Positions 1 through 12,670 of a stretch of 64,000 nucleotides of DNA are shown here, piece by piece. Each line of letters begins with the position of its first letter. Positions within the stretch are counted from its first letter, which is position 1. Source of the DNA: Lepisosteus oculatus. Lineage: Eukaryota; Chordata; Actinopteri; Semionotiformes; Lepisosteidae. The stretch spans positions 71,795,722 through 71,859,721 of the forward strand of contig NC_090696.1 in assembly GCF_040954835.1 (NCBI RefSeq), given 5' to 3'. The position numbers and the translations under genes were made by a program. The notes beneath the pieces are model-generated. The model was given only the letters and a program-made list of their open reading frames with translations, was not told the origin of the DNA and did no database searches.

Positions 1-76
1 CTATATCTCAGAACCTTGATGCTTTCTTTCCCTTATCATGACAAATCGGTTGGTTCCCTCTCTCTTGTTCCTGCAG

Positions 77-3000
77 GAATCGGTTCGGAAGGCAGCTGAT
101 CTAGCTCTCAAGACCCTCAGTAAGGCAAGTCTATCTTGTACATTCGTATCTGTGGCCCGTTATGGGTGTTCAGCGTCACTCGTTAACCTTCAGTGTTTGT
201 ATACTCCGAAATCAGGAACATTTGACACTTTTATGAAGTGATGTTATGACGTGTCGTGACCAAACGGAACGCACTTCCCCTTGCGAGAGGGAGGGCATTT
301 CTGCCGCGTGAACCGCCGGGGAGAGAGGGTGAGGTTGTCAGTGCCGGGCTGCTGTCTCCCCGCTGCAGGTGTGCGTGCGGATGTGCGAGTCGTCCAGCGC
401 CGCGGCCCAGCGGACGGTCGCAGTCCTCCTGCCCTGCCTGCTGGACAAAGGAATCATGAGCAATGTGTCGGAGGTCCGGGCCCTCAGGTGAGCATGAAAC
501 TGAAATGCTGATTTTAAATCCTTTCTCTTGAGTGACGTTCCCTAGTTTCCAACTCCCAAAAGAGATGTTCTTAGTTCTGCAGCTGCTTGGTAGGTTATTG
601 CTTAAAATTAATTTAAACATTGAAAATGATGTGGTCTTTGAAAGATTTTGAAAGAGGAATAACTTTGCGATAACTTATTTGTGCAGCAGAAAGCTTGGAA
701 ACTTTTCAGACAGTTTCTTAATGCCTTGTGCAGGTTAACAAAGCAGCGTATTTATGAGAGCATATATCAGGCTTAAAAAAATGAGAGTTTTCCTACTGAA
801 AAAGACTCAGTCTTTTCATGTTCGGTATACAGGTAGTGATTTAATCCCCAGTTCCTGATTTTGTGTTGTCAACACCGTTCAGCATTCAGACGCTGGTGAA
901 GATCAGTAAGAGTGCTGGCTGCCGGCTGAAGCCCCATGCTCCCAAACTGATACCTGCCCTGCTGGAGTCTCTCAGTGTTCTGGAGCCGCAGGTCCTGAAC
1001 TACCTGAGTCTGCGGGCCACAGAGCAAGAAAAGGTAAGATGCACTGCTAGCTTTCCACATGGCGGTAAATTCAAGTCACGTCAACTGAAAGTCTAGCACG
1101 TATTCTAGGTCCCTTTTAAGGGGAGCTACTGTCCCAGTTTCTCAGACAGGTAATTGAATCTTGGTAATAAAATAGACGGTAGCGCAAAATTCTAAAAATC
1201 CCTTTGTGAAAGCGCTATATGGTCTCCATGTTGTCGCAAACCGCTGGTTTCATCACGGGCGAGAGCGAGAGTCTGCGAATTGCAGTATGAAACAGCCCAT
1301 CCTGCTCACTAGTCACTGTAATGTATAAGCGAATACGTTCAGGTTGTGCGGCCACAGAAATGTGATCCGCATGCAGAGTTAACAAATAAGTAGTATTTGT
1401 GCGTTAAAGTGTTTTGTTGCCTCGTTCTGAATCCCAGACAAGCGCATACCTGGAGATGTCATCTATTTTGTGATGTTAATTGCAGGTTTTACACGTTTCT
1501 GTGTACATTGTACTTTCATTGGGGTTTGAAATTCACTCATCAAAGCTAGTTCTTTGTAACCCTGAAATATAAAAATAGCATTGCAGTTCCTCTTTAAATC
1601 TTTGCAACCTGAAGGTCTGTGGAGCGTGGTTAACTAGATTCAATTACCCCTTAATTCAGCCAGTTAAGCCCTATTCCTCAATTTGAGTAAGAGGCAAATG
1701 ATTTGGCAGAGACCTAGAAAACCTGCTGGATTGAGGACTGAAGTTGGGGAACTCTCCTGCAAGGAGATTGGTTTGCCTGTAAAAAATAAATTGCCGAATG
1801 TTACAATTATAGATTAATATATTGTGTTTTTAGTATATCCTTTTAAATAAAAAAAATCTGTCTACTGTTTTCACTTTCAGACAGCAATGGACACAGCAAG
1901 ACTCAGTGCAGCTAAGTCTTCTCCAATGATGGAAACCATCAACATGGTAAAACTGATGTTCTTTGTCGTGTTTTGTATGTCACTTCCGCACTTTACTGTA
2001 TCTGTACTTTTACTGAATTTGATAAAACAGGCCTTTGATAAATAACAGAGCACACAGACCATGCGTCATTGTTTCAAACTGAGCACTCAGTTGCTTAATT
2101 GAAACCTTTGAAGAATTTTTGTAGTTAGATCTATGCCCTTTTCATTGTTTTATCTCTTCAATAGGTGCGAACTGTAAGGACTTGATAGTAGTAGAGGTTT
2201 GAGTAAAGTAGCAGTTCAGATAAAGGTTGAGTAAACAGTGTTCATTGGCCAGGAAGCCCAGAAGGTTTTCCGGAGCCATTAGGAACAGGTCTGGGAAGCT
2301 CTTTCCTCAACATCTTTCCTGTCTCCACCAGCGTTCTTCTTTTCACTTACAACTAACAGGACATGGTAGATCATGTCACCTTTGCAGTAGGAAAAACAAA
2401 ACAATAATGAATTCCCTCTTCTGTAACTGTGGCTGTATACCCTTCATAGTCTTTGCCATTATTCAGTGGTTGAGCGCTGCTAAGCTTGGTGTAGGGGTCA
2501 CTGAGCTGATAGTGGCAAAGCCAGTGTCACCCCTGTATATGCTAAAGGCCCATTTCCCTGTGCTTTCTGCGTCTGTCATTGTAACCCTGCTCTGTGCTGC
2601 TTTTCAGTGCCTGCAGCACTTAGACGTGTCCGTTCTAGGAGAGCTCATACCAAAGCTGTGTGACCTGCTGAAGAGCGGAGTTGGTCTGGGCACAAAGGTA
2701 ACTTTGCTGTTTTTCTGTTTTCTTGGTTTTTGCCAGAGTTGCTCAGCAGTAAGTTCTGTTATGAACATCTGATCCTATTTTTTTTCATCGGCTGTGGTGT
2801 GAGAATGTATCTGGGTTTGAAACACACAGTACTATCTTTGAACGTTACGTTCATCTGGCAGACTTGTTTGGAGGCACTTGAAACCCATTCATTTTCATGC
2901 TCCCTGTAGACTTCTTCATTAGGTTCCAAAATGTAATTGAATTATTAATAGTACACAATATGTTGTTTAACAGAAAAATTGTAGCTGACAGCATTGCGGT

Positions 3001-6000
3001 TTCTGAAAACATTGCACTTACTTTTTTTTAAACGTGGATATCTAACCCCACATCATAAAATAATTGTATTGTTCTGTTATTGGGGCACTGTACGGAGCCA
3101 TGTGAAACAATTAATACTGTATATTAATCAGTTATAAAAGTGCACTTCTATATTCTGAAACCTACCGCAAGCAAAATATGAGAGAATAACCTCTATGGAG
3201 GAGATTAGTAGGAATGATGCACACAGTTTTCAGCATGTATTATTCATTGGGTGATGTAATTCTTCAGCTGTTAAAAATATCTGGTTACCAGTTTTCACAC
3301 AGTTTAGCAATGCTTAGCATATTTAAAAGACGTGTCAGAGGAGTCATCTTGCAGAAATACTGATATTAATGAGACGGAAAGATCGACAATTTCTGCTTTG
3401 CTTCCTATGGACCATTTTAATTTTGAAGGAAGGTAGAAATTTCTAGATCATCCTGACCATGTTTTTTTTTCGTCCGTACCTTCTAGCTCTTCTTCGTTAT
3501 TTTTGCCCCGTTTTTCAAATTGTTTTGTGGAAGATGAGAGATTTGATTAAGCCCAGTACAGAATCACTGAGGCTGCAGTGTGAAACGCATGGGTAGATGT
3601 GTGGTGACTATCAGTCATTTGCTTGTGTTCCAGGGAGGCTGTGCCAGTGTTATTGTTTCACTGACTATCCAGTGCCCTCAAGACTTAACACCGCATGCAG
3701 GCAAGTAGTCAGCATCCGCCTACCTGTTTGTGTTTCAGAGGTATACACCACCCTCCAGAAGTGAGGGGAGAATAAGGTCAAAGCTGTTCATTTATTTTCT
3801 AGTCAAGCAGTGTTTGTGTGTGATCATCAGATTAATGTGAATGATAAGTACAGTATAGTACACATCTTATATGTGGGTTTTAGTGCATCATTTAGTAATT
3901 AATCAGTTCTTCAAATGCATACGTTTTCAGTTAAGGGCCAGAACAAGGAACTTATGTATTAGCCTTGCAGTGTGTTCATTTAATGTGCTTATGACAGCCT
4001 CTGTATTTTGTGGCAGGTAAACTGATGAGTGCTTTGCTGAACGGACTAAATGACCGAAGTAGTGTTGTTCAGAAATCGTTTGCCTTTGCGCTGGGACATT
4101 TAGTTCGGGTGAGTTAATTCGATTGTCGTTCCGGCAGTGTTGCAGTTAAGACGTCAGGTAATTTAACGAGATTTTCTTTGACAGACTGCAAAAGACAGTA
4201 GCGTGGAGAAACTTCTGCAGAAGCTCAATACCTGGTACTTGGAGAAAGAAGGTAGGACAAAAAAAGATTCTCTTTAAATTATGTTGTCATATTTGTTTTT
4301 CCCACCTGATCATTTTGCAACACATTACAACAGTGTACATTGTTCAGAAGCAGCATCTAAAACAAAAGGACAAGTCCAAAAGGATTAGGTAATCACTATG
4401 TCAAAAATATTTAAATGTAAAACCTATTCTGACAGCTGTTGTGCCATCTGAAAGACAATAATTATGAAGTTTAAAGATTAAAGTAATAGTGATGCAGTAA
4501 TATAGTCCGAGTTTTAGTTTTCCTACATGTTTGGATCTATTTTAATGTTACTTATCCAGAGGTTTCATTTGTTGTGATGTGAATGTGTTGCATGTGTTAT
4601 AAATCAAATTAATTGGCATTAATTGTCTTAGTAAAATTTCAAAAGACTTTTGTATCTACAGTTTCAGTGTCAGTGCTTTTATGAATTGAAACAACTGAAG
4701 CTAATGTATAGAGAGCCTTAAATCTTTGTAGAGCAGAGAGCTTAAACATTCTCTGAGCTTATGTGTTTATTGACAAAAAAAAATACTCTCCCATATCTCC
4801 CCATAGAGGAGGTTTTCACACTAACAATGCATGTGTACATCTTAAAGTAAAAATTCATAACAGAAAATTTATATGAGTATTAAGGTCAGTACGTATCATT
4901 ATAGCTGCTTTCTTCTTCGATTCTCAGAGCCCATTTATAAATCTTCCTGTGCATTAACGTTGCATGCCATTGGGCACTACAGTCCTGACGTGCTGAAGAA
5001 CCACGCTGTTCAGGCATTACCTCTGGCCTTTCTGGGGATGCATGAAGTTCCCGATGAGGAGAAAGGAGAGAACACAGACTCCAACCTCTGGTCAGAGGTC
5101 TGGCAGGACAATGTTCCTGGTATGGATTACTATCTTATTTGGTTATATCACTTCACTTAATTTAATAATGCCACTGAAGCATTATGGAACATCAGGCTGA
5201 AGCTCGTGCAGTAGAAATCCATAAACATCCAAGTTGATGTAACGTTATGGCAAAAGGTTTGATGTTGCAGTTTGGAGATCAAACAATGGTTCCCAAAGAC
5301 ATGAGAAGACTTGAGTGTGGATATTCGGGAAGTAATGTTCTTATTGGCACCTCTGTACTTCTTTGATATTATATTTAATTTGATTGCAGAGTTGACAAAT
5401 AACACGTTCATCTCACAAATGTAATTTAAGCGTTTCGTTGCGTTTTGGTTTAATTTTATATTCAGTTTAAGAAATATGAATGGGAAGTCAAATACTTTGG
5501 TTTACAATGGTCTGTGCATACAGTCCCCTCAATCCTTCAGGATTCCTGGCAGTTTTTATGACAGATATGCTACTGGTACAATGGAAGCAATGCACATTTT
5601 TGCCATTTTTAGTTTTTGGACCTAGAGTGTATAAGACAGAAATTTAGTAAAAAGGCAGGAGCTGCAGCTCTGACCTGTCCTGGCTTCACTGATCTGTTGC
5701 GCGCACCCCCTGCGCGTGAGGTAATGCGATATACCCCCCTGCTGAGGCTGCCACCTCTCTTCCAGGAAGCTTCGGCGGCATTCGGCTGTACATGACAGAG
5801 CTGATAGCCATCACCCAGAGAGCCCTGCAGTCCCAGTCCTGGAAGATGAAAGCGCAGGGGGCAGCGGCTATGGCCTCCATCGCCAAGCAGCAGACGGGCT
5901 CCCTGGTGGCGCCTTACCTGGGGATGGTGTTGGGCGCACTGCTGCAGGGGCTCGCAGGGAGGACCTGGACAGGAAAGGTGAGGGTGGGGCAGGAAGGGTG

Positions 6001-9000
6001 AGGATGGGTCTGGGAGAGTGAGGAGGTGGTCAGGGAGAGGGAGGGTGGGGCAGGAAGGGTGAGGATGGGTCTGGGAGAGTGAGGAGGTGGTCAGGGAGAG
6101 GGAGGGTGGGGCAGGGAGAGTGAGGAGGTGGCCAAGGAGAGGTAGGATGGGGCAAGAAGGGTGAGGATGGGGTAGAGGGAGGGAGGATGGGGCAGGGAGA
6201 GTGAGGATGGGGTAGGAAGGATGAAAGTGTGGGCAGGAAGGGTGAGGATGGGGCAGGGAGGGTGTGTTTTAGATTAACTTACAGTACCTGCTGAATGACT
6301 AATGAATTAAGAAAGACCGGGTTGCCTTCTCTTGTTCATAGCCTTTCATATGTATTTATTCTGCAGAAATAAAATGGCATTTTTACATGAATTACTTTCA
6401 TTTTACATGAATTAATGGTGTTTGTCTTTTACAGGAGGAATTGCTGAAGGCAGTTGGATCTGTGGTGTCTGCATGCAGGTTAGCACAGGAACCTCACCCA
6501 TTCTCACTGATGATAATATTAGGAATGTTTATATACATCTATACATTTGGCAGAAAATACCTGGTTTATTGTATAGAATCTTTTACGTAGATGTGTCTTG
6601 TGTTGAACTTTAATTACATTTGGTGGTAATTGATTACATTTGATGGTGGTGGAGGGGTGTCCCCATTATCTATAAAGCGCTTTGAGTGGAGTTTCCAGAA
6701 AAGCGCAGTATACAGTAAGTGTAAGGAATTATTATTATTGTTATTATTTCCATTTTAATTACAATAAATGATGCTGGGTTTTTCAAACATGGATGTTTCT
6801 GAATACCATGGTATAAAAACATGGGGACACCATGTGTCAGCTGTTTAGAGAAAGCTTCATTTCTCTCTGCAGAATTACACCATTGTGTTGGCAGCAGTCT
6901 GTAGCCAGTTATCCAAGTAAACGTCCTTGTAATCCCTTCCTTCTGATATACCCCGACACCTTGCCCCCTGGGTGGCCAGTCAGCACAGCCTGTGCAGAAT
7001 AGTGCAAACTAAAAACGCACCAGCACTTGCTTGTGGTCTCATGAAGGACTTCTTCTCCGTTCAGTGGAGAGCTCCAAAAGCCCGCGCCGGGCCAGCCCAG
7101 TATCCCGGAGGTCATCGAGCTGGTGCTGAAGGAGTGCCGCAAGGAGAACCTCCGCTACAAGATGGTGGCTCTTAAATGCACAGGAGACGTCCTGGCCGCC
7201 ACCCAGGAGGACCGCTTCCAGGAGCTCGCCAATATTCTGATCCCGCTGGTCAAGAAGGTACAGTGGATCCTAGGATCTGAATTACTGTTCAAAACGATCC
7301 AACTTCTCGGCCAAGCATCGAGTGTGGCCTCAAGGTTCACTGTGGCAGGGTTCTGTCCAGCTTCCACGCAACAGGAGGTTTTTCAGTTGATTTCTGGACC
7401 GTTTAGAATTGTGGAATTTAAATTTTCTTGTGTTCTTTGCGTTTGGGAGGGCGTTTCTCTGGCCTGTGTCCCTTGAAGAGCCCTGAGTAATTAGAGACTA
7501 GTCGCAAAATCAGAAAATACACTAATTTTTCATTGCTTTCAACGTGGCCTTAGTCCTGGAAATGTAAAACTTACATCCACCGGTGAATTGAACAATGTGC
7601 TAAGTCAGAATAGGAGGGTCTGAGGATAAAAGATTAAATTTGTCATTTAAATAAATTCCCCATATGTAAGGGGGTTACTGTGGGGCTTAATCTAGGTCCG
7701 TTGTCTCAGAGCTTGTTACCGCATATATGACTTGAATACCTGCCATATACAGTATAACTTAAGTATAATTTCAAAACAATAAGATAATATACAGATTATG
7801 GCTTTGATTTTTCATGTTTGGTATTAGCTTTACCCTTATTTGTATAGTTCTTAGCAACTTTGAAAAAGACGTTTCATAGTCAGTTCAATCATTGTGACAT
7901 TCTGAAAACGTTATCCACATTGCTGGCAATGTTATGCAATGTTATGCATGTTTATTTTGTCTTCTGAAGATTCATAAGATACCGCAATGGCATTCACACT
8001 TAAAAAAAATGCAGTTCAATTCCCTTTTAATAATAAGCTTTAACCACATCGTATGTGCAGTTGGTTACACTATACTTTTTGTTTTAATTACATTTTTAAA
8101 TTTGGGTTTTAAATTTTGAGTATATTGATCCAATTAATGCTCACAACATAATATTTTATATGTGAGTTACAGTATTTTTTGTTGGGTTTTTTTACAGACG
8201 GATGGCAGCTACTTAGGTTATAGACTTCTTTGTGACTGTAGTCGTTACGTTCTGATAGCTTAGTGGTATCTCTATTGTAGTATAAAGCACAGTCTTCTTC
8301 ACTGTTGACACTCTCATCATTCTTTAGAACTAAAAATAAAACACTTTAATGAGACAGAGGTCCTTGCGTCATCTGACATTTGGTGCGGTAATTGCAGAAT
8401 TCGCCCAGCAGTGGACTGTCCCAGAAGGACATGGAGGAGGAAGAGGATGAGGCTGATGAGAAAGAGAAGGAGCTGCAGACCGAGGCATTGCTGTGTGCCT
8501 TTGAGACACTTGGCAAGGCCTGGCCTAAGAATCCAGCCACACAGGGTAAGGCAAAACACTCTAGATGTATTCAGTTGAACTGGAGAGAATAACACCATCT
8601 GAGCTATCTTAAAATCTACACTTCTTTACTTTTGTCCTTGCTCAAGTTGCAAAGCAATTGCACATCCATTATGTTTATTTACATGCGAAAACGTAATCTG
8701 AGAGAACCCCATAACTGTGCTTCAGTTTGAATTCCCCTGTTCCTCACTGTTTTGTTTTCTACTGGTTTGCGCAACGCCCAGGGCTGTACCAGATAGAGCT
8801 GTGCCAGCTGATGTGTGAGAGACTGAAGCTCAGCACTTGGAGAGTACAGCTCGGAGTTCTCCAGTCCATGAATGCGTTTTTCCAGGGGTAAGATGTAACC
8901 TCTTTTAAAATGTTGACTGTGGCGGATCTTGTTGAAGAACAAGAGCATTGCATCGCGAGAGGCGGCTCCTTTGGAAAGCCACCAGCTCAAACCGGCTCAA

Positions 9001-11768
9001 AACCGGGGCTCGTGTTGTGGCCTGGAGCCGAGATAGCCACTGAATAACTGGGCTGAACGAGTGTCAAGCACACTGAGCGAATGAAATTCACTTTTGGGGG
9101 GAGAAGAGTTGTCTGGCTCTGTGTGGAATTAGCCATGCGGCTAACCTCTTGGTGACCAAGAGACTTACAAGAGAGCTTGCACGAGATTCAGCCTGCGTCA
9201 AGACGCTGGCAGGAAAGGAGCAGCAAGCAGGCTGCTCTAACGTCAGGTGCACTCATGTTGGTAACATCAGTGTTTATGGTGGAGGAGCATCCATGACCAA
9301 ACACGGTCAGTCAGGAGGAGAGAATGAGGAGCCTGTAGATAGGAGATCTTGTCGCAGCTGGATCAGCTTGATTGGGCTGGCTGACGGTCCTGTAGGAGCC
9401 CTGCAAGATGCAAGGAACGTGAGGAAAATGTAGGAAATGTAAATCTAGTGAGGAGAACGAGATAAGGGTAGGGTCTATGAGATAGAGTTTTAGAATTTGT
9501 GAGTAATTCTCAGTGCCTGAACTATGGGAAAAGTAGAGAGAGAAGGGAAAAGGAAAGACTTGAGGAAAGAAGGAGAGTACTTTCAGTCTTCTCAGAAGGG
9601 GGAGTAACAGAGCTAGATCCCGAATAGGGTCTAAACACAAAAATGTAGTCACCACTAACATGTGTCTAGAGTGCCTCTGCAATAGACTGAGGGCTAGCAG
9701 TGTCAGTGTCAGTGCCTTTTTAAGGGAGCGCTCAGGGTTTGCAGTATCAGAGTGCATGAGTTCTGTTTTATAGTGTGATTAATGATAGAAAGGAGGATAT
9801 ACTGCAGTACAGTGTTGCTTTCTATGTGAAATACAGTTCTCCCATAATGTTATTCTGTCAGCAGCCACGGAAATTATACAGAACATTAACTATACAGCCT
9901 AATACTGTTTTTTCCTTCAAGGTTGTTACTTTTGACAAAGGATCATCAAGATTCCACTGTGTTGTCAGAAATCCTGACAGAGACTTGCACGGCAATCACA
10001 TTTCCATTAGGTAAACCTCTTTCTTGTTTGTGCCGTGAAATGTACAGTGTTAAGATAGGTGTCTTAAATATTCCTTTAATTTCTCTCCATCCAGATCTTC
10101 TTCCTAGTTTAACTGAGGCGTGAAACAATTGAGATTTCTGCCATTCTAAAGGTTATATACGTTTATTTAGCTGTGTATAAGGGAATGAACTATAAAATTG
10201 GCAAGTGCAAATTGGCCAGACATAACTTCTAACTTTATTTTTTTAACAAGCAGTACTGTGCTTCTACGCTTACAATCTGTGCACGAGTTTATGTCTATTA
10301 ACACCACGTACCACAAACGTGCATAAAGTACTTTCTTGCCATATATCAACATCCATTTATGCTCCAGATATTTAATATGCTGTGTGCTATATAAATATAG
10401 TAAAGAAATACTCCATGCTGTCTATTAGGAAATGCTATTGTGTTTTTATTAGAAAACAAGAGCTATTCCTCTGTGAGGACAGAAGCTTTAGCCATTGTGG
10501 AACTACTGATAAAGAAGCTGAATGGTGAGTATATTACCTTGGCCAAAAAAGTTAACCACAGTTTTTCAAATTAATTTTTAGTTGTAACCATGACACGAAC
10601 AACTGTGACCTTTTCTTTCGAAGTTCACATGCAGTTAATAGAGCAAAAACAGAAATCGGTACCATGTACAGCCAGCTTTTGTTCATGAATGATGGTAGAT
10701 CTAAAATGTGGAGGTCTGAATTGGTGTGGAACACCAGTATTCACCAGTATATGGCCAGCAGCCATATCACCCTGCAACTCACAACTGGCAACCCACTGAA
10801 GCTAAGCGGGTGTGAGCCTGGTTAGTACCTGGATGGGAGACCTCCTGGGAAAAACTAAGATTGCTGCTGGAAGAGGTGTTAGTGAGGTCCATGTGGGTCC
10901 TAATGCCCCAGTATAGTGACGGGGACACTATAATGTAAACATGCGCCGTCCTTCGGATGAGACATAAAATCGAGGTCCTGACTCTCTGTGGTCATTAAAA
11001 GTCCCAGGGCGTTTCTCGAAAAGAGTAGGCGTTCTGGCCAAATTTCCCATTGGCCCTTACCAATCATGGCATCCTGATAATCCTCCTCTATGAATTGGCT
11101 ACATTACTCTGCTCTCCTCCCCACTGAAAGCTGGTGTGTGGTGAGCGTTCTGGTGCACTATGGCTGCCATCGCATCATCCAGGTGGGGCTGCACACTGGT
11201 GGTGGTGGAGGGGAGTCCCCATTACCTGTAAAGCACTTTGAGTGGAGTGTCCAGAAAAGCAATATATAAGTGTAAGCAATTATTATTAATTATTATTCGT
11301 AGTAATAACTTCTCAATGCGGAGAGACAATTTTAATATTAAGTACGGGTAGGGCTTTGCTACAAGATCTCAGCCAAACAAATACGTCTCCTATTTCCTAG
11401 CAGATTGATCTGTTTAGGGTTCTGTGAACTGCGTGCAAATCAATGCCAGATGCTGAACATTTCAAGTATTTTATACTTATTTGAAATTTTCAAATGCCTA
11501 TGTGGGTGTTTCATGATGAAGGAAATCCTAAATCTAGATCAGCCTGCAGTGAGATGCATGTTTCCCTGACCTCGAGAAGAGAATTCACAGCTGTGAGGAC
11601 TGAGAAATTTCAATGACCTGCATTTCAGAGAACGACCAGTGGGGAAACTTGACCGCCAAGAGCAGAGACCAGCTCGTGAACTCGCTCACAACTATGGAGT
11701 CGGACAGCAGGCCAGAGCTGAAGGAGAAGTCGGCAGAGCTCAGAAAAGAAATAAAGAGCCACTGCTGA
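77..11768 (+). CDS. ECPAS: ECPAS (ECM29 proteasome adaptor/scaffold), 3' part, 17 exons
   Basis: ECM29 is a large HEAT-repeat protein that binds the 26S proteasome and ties its core to its cap, and links proteasomes to endosomes and motors. The exons seen are 77-124, 369-487, 883-1033, 1881-1946, 2608-2697, 3634-3700, 4017-4108, 4185-4251, 4928-5119, 5766-5977, 6435-6478, 7065-7257, 8398-8545, 8782-8887, 9922-10010, 10453-10524 and 11629-11768. They join in one frame (1896 nt) into 631 residues plus a TGA stop at 11766-11768. The protein reads as vertebrate ECM29 throughout, for example [35 protein letters not shown] and [20 protein letters not shown]. Human ECM29 is about 1845 residues, so roughly the first two thirds lie upstream of the window. 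Helical HEAT-type pairs fill the segment; an acidic linker ([13 protein letters not shown]) sits in the exon at 8398. Two introns begin with GC rather than GT (125 and 3701). Identity is secure; exon edges rest on frame and splice consensus. Confidence 0.95.
5978..6270 (+). repeat. Purine-rich minisatellite in an ECPAS intron
   Basis: Directly after the donor site at 5978 the intron consists of G/A-only style repeats. A unit of about 61 bp starting near 5981 is repeated almost exactly from about 6042. It then decays into shorter units of about 20-30 bp of the GGGGCAGGAAGGGTGAGGAT type, up to about 6265. One strand is nearly all purine. Confidence 0.85.
6635..6746 (+). mobile_element. 3' end of a 5S-type SINE (truncated copy)
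   Basis: This has the same tail as the full copies at 10,755 and 43,146: a GGTGGTGGAGGGG stretch, CCCCATTA, then AAAGCGCTTTGAGTGGAGT, an AAAAGCGC motif and a (TTA)n run. The 5S-derived head is missing. It lies in an ECPAS intron. Confidence 0.7.
8888..9921 (+). other. Long ECPAS intron with an unassigned non-unique-looking block
   Basis: The intron between exons 14 and 15 of the visible set has a block (about 8920-9760) that is richer in G and A than its AT-rich flanks and has few stops on either strand. I could not match it to a known repeat family or find protein motifs. It may be an old mobile element body. Nothing else is seen here. Confidence 0.3.
10755..11299 (+). mobile_element. 5S rRNA-derived SINE (SINE3-like), near full length
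   Basis: The head resembles 5S rRNA, including its internal Pol III control region: AAGCTAAGCGGG, then GCCTGGTTAGTACCTGGATG and GGGAGACC. An unrelated body of about 350 bp follows (CCAATGG-type stretches, GCACTATGGCTGCCATCGCATC). It ends in the AAGCACTTTGAGTGGAGTGT tail and a (TTA)n run. 5S-derived SINEs are known from fish (SINE3). Its tail matches the L2-like LINE end at 62,226 in this window, as expected for a SINE mobilised by that LINE. It lies in the last ECPAS intron. Confidence 0.85.
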
Positions 11769-12670
11769 ACCACAGTCCTGACCGTCTCCCTTTCAGTCTG
11801 GAGTTCCTCTCGACATGCAGATTTGCTCTTATTCCTCAGCACATGGCTCAGAAGACTCCATTGCTACGTGCCTGATTTGTGTCGGGTTTTCCTCAGCTAA
11901 AATTGCAGGCGCAGAAGTTTTGCTATTAATATTTGATGTACCCACGTATGTAAAAAAAAGTTCAATGCTGTGAGTAAAAAAATAAATAAAATTAATGGCT
12001 TATAACAAGAGACTATTTTCTAGAAATTCCAAGATCTTGGATAATTTAAAACCAAACAGCTGTTTGTAACACCTAAGAGATGTTAGCTGTCTTGGAGAAT
12101 TGAGACATGAAGTGCACTATGGGTGTCCAGTACAGACAGCCATGTCAATTTCAGTACAGATTACATTCAGTGTGGTCCAGTGTAAGTACAGCTACCCTGT
12201 CATATGCACAGTATTTAGTTTACTGTGGGCCCAACTGTAACTGAATGTATCTATACTGATCAAATTGTCATTTTTAATCAATGAACAAATTGAATTGTGG
12301 ATCGAATTGCCATATTTAATAGTTATTGCACTGTGTTCATTTTAAACACTGTATTGTGCCCATTGATGGGCATGTGTTGCTGCTGCAGTTTGCCACTTTT
12401 AACTGCTTTCTCGTAGGGGAGAGTGCTGGGAAAGGCCAGCAGTTCGGTTAATGATCTGTTCAGGAAAGACGTTAGTGCATTGTCTCTTGGAAAAAATGCT
12501 CCTTCACTTTGCATGTTTTAAAGGTGTGTGGTAAAAATGAATTTTCCAAAATAAAAACAAAGTAACCATACCAAAGTTGGTAAATAGAAGAGGCATGCAC
12601 TACCTTTTTGAATTTCCCTCTTGTGAATTTGTCCTTAAATCAGATGTATGAATAAAATTGCTTTATTGTG
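11769..12670 (+). other. ECPAS: ECPAS 3' UTR with two candidate poly(A) signals
   Basis: After the stop codon there is non-coding AT-rich sequence. Overlapping AATAAA hexamers lie at 11981-11990, and a further AATAAA lies at 12651-12656, followed by a GT-rich stretch typical of a cleavage site. Either could end the transcript. The second gives a UTR of about 0.9 kb. Confidence 0.5.

Noticed and set aside
231-620. A 129-codon minus-strand frame
   Set aside because: It is opposite a GC-rich ECPAS exon and its intron, with no independent support.
10790-10910. A 5S rRNA gene
   Set aside because: Only part of the 5S sequence is kept, it is diverged, and it continues into a repeated SINE body with an L2-type tail that occurs elsewhere in the window.
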